This document shows, piece after piece, positions 12,501-22,083 of a stretch of DNA of 64,000 nt (position 1 is its first letter; every line of letters starts with the position of its first letter). Made by a program: the position numbers and the translations under genes. Under the pieces are notes generated by a model, which searched no databases, was not told where the DNA came from, and worked only from the letters and a program-made list of their open reading frames with translations. Source of the stretch: Penelope pileata (taxonomy: Eukaryota; Chordata; Aves; Galliformes; Cracidae); contig WBMW01005315.1 of assembly GCA_013396635.1 (NCBI GenBank), positions 1,348,248 through 1,412,247 of the forward strand, written 5' to 3'.

Positions 12501-15464
12501 GGCAAAAAAATCTTGTTTATACAACTAGTTTCACTGAGGAATAAAAAACTTCACTGCATTTTTTGCGAATTTCATCTGTCTTTGAAGTCTTTGAAACTGA
12601 GACCACCTTTCCTCTTTTTTTTTTTTTTTTTCTTCCGAGGCAGCTTCAAATCCACACTCACAGAAGTACCGAAATTGTAAAAACAATGCGTAACTCTATG
12701 CATTCAGTTAGGAAACACACTGACTAATTCTATTATTTTTTTTAAAGAAGGATTTACTAATATTTCTGATCACCAAAAAGCAGCTAGTTTCTTGATTAGC
12801 TCAATGGGATGGAAAGGCTGGAAATGCAAAGGGATCCACGTGGCCATTGTTACAGACTCCACTGGACAGGTCATGCAGTTTAAGGGCCAAAGATTATCAG
12901 TGCTAATTACTGCTCCAATATGTCATGATCGTATGACTGAGTGGTAATTCCTACAGATGGTCAACTACACAAGATTTTTTTTCCATTACTTTGAATTCTC
13001 TCTCTCTCTAAGCTTCCCTTTTTTTTTTTCTTCTACGCTTTCAGTTTTTTTGTACCAGTTTAGGTATTTCAATGGCTTACATTTTTAAGGAAAGTGAATT
13101 TTTTTTTCAGTGGTAATTGAGACAATTGAATTGGTGAGCAGCAGTCTCAAATGTAGCAAGGAAAATAACTGCGAGCTGTTTCCACTGTTCTTCGGAGCAA
13201 GCCAAGACAAATCAATGCTAGCTTTACTGACATGCAACAGACTGCTGTCCTGGTTTCGGCTGGGACAGAACGTGTCTTGGATGTCTCATGAGAATCATGT
13301 TGGTAACACACCAACACTTTTGTTGTTGCACTGCAGTTCTCAAGGACCTTTCAGCTTCTCTCCAGCAAGGAGCTACAGGAGGCAGCACCAGGACAGCTGA
13401 CCCAGCGTGGCCAAAGGGATGTCCCATGCCATATGGTGTTGCGCTGAAGAATACAACTAGGGAGAGCTGGCTGGGGTGCAGCAACTGCCTGGAGATTGGC
13501 TGAGCACTGGTCAGCAGGTGGGGAGCAACCACATTGTGCACCACTTGTTCTGTATATTCTTTCATTGTTGCTATATATTTTCCCTTCCTTTTTTTGTCCT
13601 ATTTAATTGTCTTTATCTCAACTCATGAGTTTCACTTTTTTATGATTCTCTTTCTCATGCCACTGGCAGGAAGTGAACGAACAGCTGTGCAGTGCTGAGC
13701 GCCTCCAGGAGTAACCGTACACATAGACTCGTCCTCCTGGTCTCCACAGACAAGAACTGGTGACTCCTACTTCCTACAAAGAGCAATCCAGCCTGCACTG
13801 GATCTGACCATATGCAAATGTTGACAAAGCAAGCCTTCAAAACACATACAAACCTCTGGTTTGTACCACGTTCAGTTGTAGAAGGAATTCTTCTGGGGAG
13901 GAGGACAGAAGCCACTGCCTTCTTCCACTGTGTTTTGTGTTCTCCTTTGCTAGCTAGCTAACACCTTAGCACTACAAAACTAAAAAAAATATTTCTATTG
14001 AAATATGAACACCTCAAAATCAAACAGCATATTTAAGTAATGACATATTGGAATACTTTTCCTTTTGAGGCCTTTTCAGAGAAACCAGACTTCTACGCAG
14101 ACGCTACACCTCAAAAACATCTGCTCAAGTTCAACTATTTTGCTCAGCCCATGACTGGGTAATGGGCAGGACCAACAGCTCCAATCACTCCTAACAGACC
14201 CGTGTCCGACAAGAGAAAGTTCAGTCTTGTTGATGGAAAATTCGGCAGTGACTCACAGGGTTCAGGTACCACAGCCTCATGCTCCAAGGAAGGCCCTCAT
14301 CTGCTGGTTACCTGGAAATCAAGGCAGTTAAGAAGGCACCAGGAATGCAGCTGCCTGCCAGGTATGTATTTAAGCTTATCCTTCTCCCAGAAGCACGGCT
14401 GCTTTATGGCCAGAGAGATCCAGAAGAGAGATCTAACACAGCTAACATGGAAACAGACGTTGGCAACATGTGTCAACAGATCTTCTTCTCCCGTGACCCC
14501 AGCAGGCCTTCCTCTTCCTCCTGCTGCTGAGCCCTTCTCTGCAGGATGCACACACATCTACTTCCTCAAATTCTACCAGAGACGGGACTTCCATTCCCAA
14601 CACCTGGCACGGGAAGCCAGAAGCAGGACGTGTAGCCAGCTGTGGTGGGAACACAAAGACTGGCGAGGATGCAAAGGAAGGAAGCAGGAGCAGAGCGCGT
14701 CACTTCTGACCCGTACCAAGCAGCGGTGCAGCCAGGGCACTGCGTACACACTCCTCCCAAAACCTCAGCCTCCTGCACCTCCCAGGGCACCTGCTCACCT
14801 CTAACAAGCCCTGTGCCTCCACCGCTCAGCTCCTCGCTTAATCTCAGAGAGAAGCAACCTATTGTTCCTCGGCAGTCTATCAGTCACCATCACAGCTCTG
14901 ACCTCACACCTCCAAACTCCTACAGCACAGGACAGATTTCAGCCGTCGGGTCTGAGACCGGCGGGGACCAATGCCACCCAGGCACAGCGGCTCCTGACAG
15001 AGCCGCGGCCCCGTGCTGCGCTGCGGGCACGCCCGAGGCCCAGCGCGGCTGCAGGCCCCGCTCCAACGCCCGCTGCGCCCTCCGCACGTTCCCGGGATGC
15101 CCACGGGCCCAGCTCCAGGCTGCAGCGCGGGGGCAGCCCCTGGGCTCAGCGGGTACCTCCGACCCCGCCGGTGCACCGGGCAGGGAGCGTTAATGGGGAG
15201 CGCAGGCAGAGACGGGACGGACCGGGCCCTCCAGGCCAGGCCGCAGCGGCGGGCCCTCGCCCGCACCGCCCGCTGCCCGCATGCCCGGGCCGCGCCGCTC
15301 CTTTGTTCCGCGCAGCGCCCGCAGACCGGCGGGGCGTAGGCGGGGCCCAGCGCTCGGCCGGCGGAGGGGAGCGAAGCCGCGGCGCGGTCCGTGCGGGCAG
15401 CACTCACCCAGGTGAGGAGGCTCTCGCCGAGCTCGGCCCGCTCCAGGCTCTCCACGTTGAACAT
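512..15464 (-). CDS. HOOK3: HOOK3, 5' part of gene (coding exons 1-2; remainder outside window)
   Basis: Hook proteins link cargo to microtubule motors. HOOK3 is a Golgi/centrosome-associated dynein-dynactin activating adaptor and part of FTS-Hook-FHIP complexes. Only the first 48 or so residues are encoded here, at the start of the N-terminal Hook (calponin-homology-like) domain. Joining 15464-15408 to 597-512 gives a continuous reading frame that begins MFNVESLERAEL and continues IQTFNVEAPCQTVEDL, matching the vertebrate HOOK3 N-terminus as I know it, with a few substitutions. The splice sites are canonical: GTGAGT donor after exon 1, CAG acceptor before exon 2 and GTAAG donor after exon 2. 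Intron 1 is about 14.8 kb and holds three LTR-like elements. The gene is divergent from RNF170 and shares its promoter region. The frame continues left of position 1. HOOK1 and HOOK2 are less likely, given the close N-terminal match and the RNF170 neighbour. Confidence 0.95.
1240..1301. repeat. Perfect two-copy tandem duplication of a 31-bp unit
   Basis: The 31-bp unit beginning GGCAAATGGCAAGGACCACT occupies 1240-1270 and is repeated without change at 1271-1301. It lies in HOOK3 intron 1. The perfect identity suggests a recent slippage duplication that could be polymorphic. Confidence 0.9.
5245..6215 (-). mobile_element. Solo LTR of an avian endogenous retrovirus family (minus orientation)
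   Basis: Read on the plus strand, the block starts TGTGGTGGTTTCACAC and ends near CTACCAGAACCTTTACG...CCCAATAAA. Both ends match a widespread avian LTR repeat as I remember it, read in reverse. On the minus strand an AATAAA lies near 5426-5431, which supports minus orientation. The interior, 5580-5960, is GC-rich with imperfect CTGCTCCA-type repeats. The flanks CTGGC (5240-5244) and CTAGC (6216-6220) match at 4 of 5 positions and may be the remains of a 5-bp target-site duplication. No internal retroviral genes are present. Long GC-rich ORFs across both strands are by-products of the repeat. The base at 5839 is undetermined. Confidence 0.7.
8893..9413 (+). mobile_element. Solo LTR-like element (plus orientation)
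   Basis: The ends form an imperfect inverted repeat: TGTGTGGACAAACT at 8893 against TTTTCCACACA ending at 9413. Inside are a TATA-like AATAAAAAGG at 9271-9280 and an AATAAA polyadenylation signal at 9350-9355. The spacing of about 80 bp is expected for U3-R-U5 of a retroviral LTR. No gag, pol or env sequence flanks it, so a solo LTR is the best reading. No clear target-site duplication was found. Confidence 0.6.
13246..13722 (+). mobile_element. Solo LTR of an avian endogenous retrovirus family (plus orientation)
   Basis: It starts TGTCCTGGTTTCGGCTGGGA, the hallmark 5' end of a common avian LTR. Further blocks follow in the expected order: GATGTCTCATGAGAATCATG, ACAGCTGACCCAGCGTGGCC, a block ending CCATATGGTGTTGCGCTGAAG, the TTGTGCACCACTTGTTCTG block and CTTTATCTCAACTCATGAG. 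The 3' end is eroded, so the right boundary is approximate. There is no internal retroviral coding sequence. ORFs crossing it on both strands are fortuitous. Confidence 0.75.
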
Positions 15465-15690
15465 GGCGGGGCGCGGCCCGAGGCACTGCTGCCGGCACCG
15501 CTCAACTNGCCCTGAGGGAGGCGGTGCTCGGCCGCAGCCCCGCGGGGTGTGCGCGTGTGCGGGGGCGGCGCGGCCAAGCAGCGCCGAGCTGGTGGGCCGG
15601 AGGAGCTTCAAAAACCGCTGCTTTTCCACTAAAATTCTTCCGCTGTTGCATAACCGACGGCGTTCGTCTTCGGGGTGTTGGTTCCGTCTC
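14940..15690. promoter_or_regulatory. CpG-rich bidirectional promoter region of HOOK3 and RNF170
   Basis: This is the clearest CpG-dense block in the left half of the window and surrounds the HOOK3 start codon. RNF170 is transcribed rightward from this side, so one island probably serves both divergent genes. GC-box-like GGGGCGG strings occur at about 15338-15345 and 15562-15568. No TATA box is evident near the HOOK3 start, which is usual for CpG-island housekeeping promoters. An ACATGGCGGG string overlaps the HOOK3 ATG and resembles a YY1 site. Transcription start sites cannot be fixed from sequence. One undetermined base lies at 15508. Confidence 0.75.
15408..15464 (-). CDS. HOOK3: HOOK3 coding exon 1
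   Basis: The exon has 19 codons, starting at the ATG whose complement is CAT at 15462-15464 and ending ...SLLTW, followed directly by a GTGAGT donor (complement at 15402-15407). The intron phase is 0. The start context is CCGCCATGT, a favourable Kozak context. The frame stays open upstream to about 15629, but that part crosses an undetermined base at 15508 and has no similarity to Hook proteins, so the family-typical start was chosen. The exon lies inside the CpG-rich block. Confidence 0.95.
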
Positions 15691-15719
15691 CGTGTAAAGG
15701 CAGCTCTCAGCTAAAATCC

Positions 15720-18700
15720 GTGTTCTTTAGAACTCGGTGCCTTTGGCTCCGCTTTAGGAGTTCGGGGCTCCCTTGCCTGCGTTACGCAGCTCGCGTCATC
15801 CCGACGTGCTCCAGAGAGGAAGGCTGCACGCGTTGCCTTCCTCCGTCTGCTCCCAGCCCTCAGCACGATTTCAGGCTCACAGAAAAACCAGGCTTTGTTG
15901 GGAGTGTTTTCCCCTGTGGGATTTGCTTCTTGAGGTCATATCTTCAGGGTTCTTGACTTGTAAAGCGCGGTTCCAGCAGGAAAAGCAGAGTACCTACCTC
16001 TGTTTTTTTTTATTTTTATTTTTAATCAGGGAAAAAATGCACCACAGAGGCTGCTGACCCCCAGCCCTGCAGAGAGCTGCTTTATCAGGCAAGTGCCTTC
16101 ATTGGGGGGATCTCAGTGTGCCCTGCTGAAATCACCCTGCCCCGTTACAGCTTTCTAGTGAATCCAGCAAGGCTGTTTTTCTTTTTTCTCTTCTGCAGTG
16201 AGCATGTATGCACACGAGTGTATTCAGCTCTAAGTTTGCTCCGTGGGCTGTGCTGATTTGTGACCCCAAAGTAGCTGCTTACTCATAGCAGTGCTGTGTT
16301 AACAGACTGCATGAAGTCCTGGCAAAACACTCCAGATCTGTTCTAACCTTTCCACACAACGTATCTTTCAATTTGTATGTTGCTTTACTCGATTTTATTT
16401 TTTATTTCCCTTATTAAACGTGCCCTTTGGTATCTTTCCTCCTGATTTTTAAGACTTATGGAGATGCTCAGTACTGGAGATGATAGCATGCTTCGTGCAA
16501 ATAAGAATGCGCTCACAAAAATGAGAAGCAAATAAATCCTGCCCATCAGAACCACTGTCATTACCCCTGTTTCTCTGTTAAAAGGTTACATACGTCTGCA
16601 CTGCTGCTTCAAGGCCCAGCTTTAGCATGCTACCTCCAGCTCCTTCAGCACCTCCAGCGCTGTCTGTACAGCCGCTCATCGCTGCACATGCTTACTGCAT
16701 GCTGGCAGTGCACCCTCTGAATGCAGCCTAGGCATACCCTGCATGATGGAGAGCGAAAACAACTGTGGGTTCCCCTAGCAGAGCCCTGTTCTCAACCACA
16801 GGCAGCGGTCAGGACCTACAGCTCCCACAAAGCAGGAAATAGGAAACTTCTGACAAGAAAGGCCTCGGTTGTCACCCAGTGTTTGACAATTTGTCTTTGT
16901 TTTGGGGAGTCTGTTTTTGGTGAAACCAAAAGCACTGAATTTGTGCCTTAAATATTTCAGTGTAAGCCAATATATGCATGTGGAAAGAGGGCTGTTACAA
17001 AGCAAATATGCTCCATTTTAGTATGCTTGAATTATTAAAAGTTGGTTTCTGCTATCTAAAGGAGGTCACTAAGAGAAACCTGGCAACAGAAATGAAACCA
17101 ATTCATATTGATTCCTTTTACCATGGAAGAAAATGTTGAGGACTTAAAGTCTTTTTTTTGGTATTAACAAAAATGAGAACCAAGGGAATAATCTGTTCTT
17201 CTGGGTAGTTCCGTTTTATAAGCCTGTCTTTCTCAGCAGTAGTTTGCTAGTGAGGAATTAGCTTCTTCTGGAGAGCACGCGGTCTCTCCAAAGTAAGAAA
17301 CTTTTAAAGAAAAGGAGCCGTGGTTCTGCTTGTGAAGGACAACAGATGGGGTTCTACCTTGCAGTCTGGCCCACGCCACTGTCTTTGTTTTTAATTTTTT
17401 TTTCTTCTAAGCGCTGAGGGTGGTTGTCAGTACTGCAACAGGATGAAAACAGCTGAAGTGGAAGTGAAGGGTTTTTCTTACTCGGTTCTCTCCCAGCCCG
17501 TCCCCGAAAGGACGTGTTGTTATCCAACATTGTTTTTCAGATGCTGAGCAAACTGCATCCTGCTCTCAGGGTGAGTGTTGCTCTTGGTTACTAGTCAGTG
17601 CTTCACAGCAGTATTGCTGTGTGTTATCTCATTGTTTACTTCCTGGAGGTGAGGAGACCCTCTTAACTCCCCTAAGCTTGTGTATTCCTTTGGCTGTGGG
17701 TCCTAAGATCTCTGTCTTTCCAGGTGTACATCAGCATATGGTACTTCCTTGCTAAGCCTGGAAAATCCAAATCTTACAGAAAACTGTGGGAATATGTTGG
17801 CTTTGGATGGCTTGCAACAAGTGTTTAATACGTCATGGCAAATATGGGGCTGTTTTTGATTTGTTTACAAGTTGTGGCATGGGTATTGCTCTGTGCTACA
17901 TGACGTTGAAAGTCTTCATAATACTTTAAAAAACTTCAAAATTTCAAAAGGAAGTGTTGATGTATTCACACTAGTTGTGGGTCTTTGTCTCCCCTCACTT
18001 CAGTATTGCCTGTATGAGTCTTCAGGAATAAAATCGCCAGAATTCTGATGTTAGTCCTCACAGTCCTCCTTTTTCTCATGAAGCTGCATGAATTGCTCGT
18101 ACTTAAGCATGGGGTAGGAGAAAATGTACCTTCTAAGGCCAATAGATTCTTGTTTGAAATGTCAGTAAACTAGTGTTGCTTTCTGTCTCTAATCAGTCTC
18201 AGCAAAACTCAGGACAAGCAAAATGATTTTACATTCAGGTGGGTGGGTAGGATGAAATGATTTTTACAAACATAAATTCTGTCCCTTCCTGCTTTGAAGT
18301 ATACTGTGGCCAGCTGAGTCTGTTTGAGGTTGTTTACATTCTGTAGCCCTAAAGAATCCTGAGTCAGTTAAATCTGATCCCACTCTAAACACTGTGCTGC
18401 AAAGTCCAGCTGTAATTTAGCTAGGGAGGGGAGGAGTAACTGCTTGTCTTTCTTCCTTACTGGGCAGTGTGTTTTGCTTCAAGAAGTGCCAGTAGTTTAA
18501 AGATGAGCTGAAAGCTAGGGGGTGGTGGTGCTGTTGCTTTTAATGTAGGAAAAAGACCAAGAGTTTTTGTTGGATTTTTAAACAACCCATATTTTTTGCC
18601 ATTCTGACGTCGCTTTTATGAATTCCAATTCAGATGTGGGTGGTGTTAGATGAGGTTTGTTTTTCTTCCTTTGATTGGAAGACAGGGTGGGGTTATGCTT

Positions 18701-21700
18701 TCTTTTCAGAAAGCTACCTCCTTCTTACATGATTAAAAAGAGAAAAATATACATATAAGCAAAGATCAATTCCTATAATTTAATCTATATCTTATTACTG
18801 CCTTTTTTAACTGAAGTCATTCTATTGTTGTGGAACTTTTCTTAGAAAGTTGGTATGGACTAGAACTAATTTTTTGTATAAAAGAATATAGATACAGCAT
18901 TAAAATTTTCCAATCTTTTTGTAATTATTAAAAGAAACAGAAATGTATGAATCTACAGAGAAGAATAAGCAGCTTTAAAATTATTTGATGTCTGTAGTCT
19001 CAAAGATTGATCTGAAAAGGCTGAGGAGATTGTTGTTTTTGCATAACCAGCCAAACAGAATGGATCAAGGTAAAGAGGCTGAAGAAAATGATTTTATAAG
19101 AATCACATAAAATTGCTTTTATATGACATCAAACTGTTACTGCATAGTATTTTAGGAGAGATTGGATGTCTTTGCTAGCGCCTGGTTCTAGAAGTCTTGA
19201 GATACATAGTCCTTGTCGGTGCTGGTTGTCAACAAAGACAACTTCATTACATCATTTAAGGCTAGGTCTTAATGAGCTAAGCCTGCTCGTTAATTGTGCT
19301 GACTAAAAGACCACGCTGCTGCTAGGTCCTTGCACTGGAAGGAAAGATTCCATAGCAGCACCGTGAGGACTGTTATACATTCAAGCGCTGCGGATGTGCT
19401 CGTTGGCTGTTGTGGTTGCACTTGAGGAAATGTAAACTGCAAGCTTGCAGTTCTGTGTGTTCTGTTGGAAAATGTTATAAACAGACATGAAATCAGAAAA
19501 TTCCTTCCTCCTTCGGTCAGACAATTTTTCAGTTTCAATGGTATTCTCCTTGGGGCCGCTTTTTTTTTTTTTTTTTTTTTGCATATTCATCCAAGCAATT
19601 GAAGCTGAGCAGTGAAGGCATCTGCATGTCTATCTCCACAGTGTATATTTTTGAAAAAATGCTTAGAGCTTAATAGGATATAGATATTATTAACATGTTG
19701 GTCTATTCTGACAAAGCTGTTGTAGGACTGTGGAGGAGCCATATCACATACCAGTTCCTTGCCCACTCACTTCTGCATGTGTATGGAGCGATCAACCCAG
19801 GAATGACAGTGTGACATAGCGGAGGTTAGTGCAGTGGTGGTGATACTTCAGGAGAGAAAACATGGGAGCTGAAAATAGCAGCACTCTGCATGAGACACAG
19901 CTGTGGAAAGTGGGTGTCCCAGAATGACGTAAGAGAGAAACTTCAAGAATGATTATGAAAAGAAATAAAGCGCACAGTCTGGGAGTGCTGAGCTGGGGAG
20001 GCATCACAGCGTACCCAGAGGAGTCCAGGCCCTCAGCACTGAGGAGCTGATGCTCTGAAGACTTTCACAACACCTCAGCCTCATAGCTTTAGCTGCAGCA
20101 ATAGAATTGTGTAACTAGCTACGCAGCAAAATGCTGTAGCTCTTTGTGTAGGCTTTTGTTCCTGTGTAAGGCCTTTCCACAAAGATCTGGTCTTTTGTTT
20201 GTTAGTATACTTGAAGTCTGTGCCAATACTGACCTTCTTCAGACATGACTCTTCATGAGTCACTGGTATTCTACTTTTAGGGAAACTTATTCTTTTCAAA
20301 TATTAATTGATGTTTCAGTAGTTAGGCTATGACAGTTGCGTGTGAAAAGCTGCATGTGTCTCAGTTCAGCCTGAGACAACTTAGGATAACTTAGTTTATT
20401 GTTTCACTTCATGAATGCTTCGTTATTTCATTTTTTTTTCCACAGCGGAAGCCCAAAAATAAGAGACCAATGAACGTACCGTTTGTTCTCCATGTTTTCT
20501 CTGCTCTTATGGTACCTAGTCGATCCACTTAACCCTTCTATAGTGATGTTAGAATGTACTAGAATATACTCTTGCCTTGCTGCTGCTGCAAAGGTGGTTC
20601 CCACAAATGTTACAAAGCTTGGAAAAAGCTCCACAGCTCCTACAAGAATAGATCTGGAGAGTGAGAGTAGTCATCTTACGGAAACAATGACGTTTTATGT
20701 TAGTTGTAGACTGGCCTGTTGAAACCTTGCCAAGGTTGTGTATTACATTTATGTACTAAAATCCCCAGGACTTGTATTCTCTTTCATTTTTACACTCAAT
20801 TGAGGATTAGGTAATATCTTTTGTAGTGAGATTTGCTAGACAGCAAGGTTCAAATTCAGTGATGACATACGAGCTGTGAACTAGAGAGACACTGATGAAA
20901 GCTTGCAGGCTTAAGGCAAGCCCACACAGGAGTACAAGTGAAGTAAATGATCCCAGTCTTCCCTGACCTCACAAACCAATGCTGAGATGTTATGTCAAAT
21001 CTGTATGAAAATACTTCAGCTCTGTGTGGGCACAGCTTAAATATGACATTTTTTGATACCTTTCCCCAGACTTAGCTTCACTCCCCAGGTTTTGTAATAT
21101 TCGCAGCTGCAGTTCATTTCACTTCCTGATTGCAACATGAGAAATTTAGCGGTATGTTGCAGAATGTTCTATGTTGCTTGTGTCTCCAGCTGTAGGTTAA
21201 TGAATGTGTTTGTGCTGGCAAGCCATTCTGATCTTTGCATATGTCAAATGAATATAAAACAAGTCTGACAAGGGAAGCCTGGAAGTAATCTTTTTCTTAA
21301 GAGCTTTCCCCGTGTTTCTAGCTGAAGGATGGTAAGACATAGAAGAGGCAGATAAAATACAAAATTTGTCAGATGTTTTATGTATATCCAGATGGGCATT
21401 TAACACTCTAAAGCCGCCTTTAATACAAGTATTTTTGTTTCCTTATTCACATAAGTGAGGAAAGTAAATCAGGTTTCTGAAAAGTACGTTGTCTTACCCT
21501 AGGAACAGTCATGTGTTATGCAACAGCAAAAATTCTTGGTAGAGTCATACTTTTTATAAATGGACTATCCTTAGAATATGTCAAATGCAGCAGGATGTCC
21601 CATCCTTAATAAAGATATCTGGTAAAGATTCACAGGTAAGATATCTGACTGATGTTTAAAAATCAAGTCTTTAGATCACCATGCAGTCATTTAAGACTTG

Positions 21701-21939
21701 CTTACTACTGCGCAAGACAGATGTTTCCTAGCCCTCTGCAGCAAGCTCTGTTTGGTAAAATGCATGTTTCTTCATCTTTTACCATTGTTCCCCAGCAATG
21801 AATAATCTTATGCTTCAATAATTTGTGCATATGAATAGATGTGCATATATCATTTGTAACTGCTTAATAATGTATGTGTGTATGCGTGTGTATGTTTCTA
21901 TATATTCAGTATACGTATATATTTCTTTTTACATTTTAG
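15720..21939 (+). other. RNF170: RNF170 5' region / first intron, no coding exon seen
   Basis: This stretch lies between the shared promoter and the acceptor of the first coding RNF170 exon. RNF170 genes have a non-coding first exon, which should lie near 15.5-16 kb, but I cannot place its donor with confidence. The remainder is AT-rich. It contains a T21 run at 19560-19580 and a TG/TA-rich tract around 21871-21920 just upstream of the acceptor. I see no other gene. Confidence 0.6.
19560..19580. repeat. T21 homopolymer
   Basis: There is an uninterrupted run of 21 T on the plus strand in the RNF170 first-intron region. Its length may be affected by sequencing error. Confidence 0.9.
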
Positions 21940-21946
21940 AGCTGTG

Positions 21947-22083
21947 ATGGCCAGTCACCAGGCAGAAGTTCAGAGTTTGAAGCTAGATAATGATTCAGTT
22001 ATAGAAGGAATAAGTGACCAGGTACTGGTGGCAGTTGTGCTCAGTTTCACTTTCATTGCTGCTCTGGTATATACGCTTTTAAG
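21947..22083 (+). CDS. RNF170: RNF170 coding exon 1 (start codon, first membrane segment)
   Basis: The exon proper starts at 21940, after a TTTTAG acceptor. The ATG at 21947 sits in a good context (GTGATGG). It encodes MASHQAEVQSLKLDNDSV and so on, through a hydrophobic run (about residues 25-45), and ends with two bases of an Arg codon (phase 2) before GTGAGA. The start matches the family's usual N-terminus. Confidence 0.95.

Larger units (their letters stand above)
598..15407 (-). other. HOOK3: HOOK3 intron 1 (about 14.8 kb)
   Basis: The intron lies between the two recognised HOOK3 exons. Apart from the LTR-like elements at 5245-6215, 8893-9413 and 13246-13722 and a small tandem duplication at 1240-1301, the sequence is AT-rich intronic DNA with no coding similarity that I can recognise. 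The short ORFs in it have no family signature, and several run into poly-A or poly-T tracts. The 5' end of the intron, from about 14940, is part of the CpG-rich promoter block. Confidence 0.85.

Noticed and set aside
14202..14804. 200-codon plus-strand ORF in HOOK3 intron 1
   Set aside because: It has no family signature. It lies at the AT-to-GC transition near the CpG island and overlaps open frames on the other strand.
14904..15629. 241-codon minus-strand ORF containing the HOOK3 start
   Set aside because: Only 19 codons of it (15408-15464) match HOOK3. Upstream it crosses the N at 15508, and downstream it reads through the GTGAGT donor into intron. CpG-rich DNA has few stop codons, so the length is not evidence.
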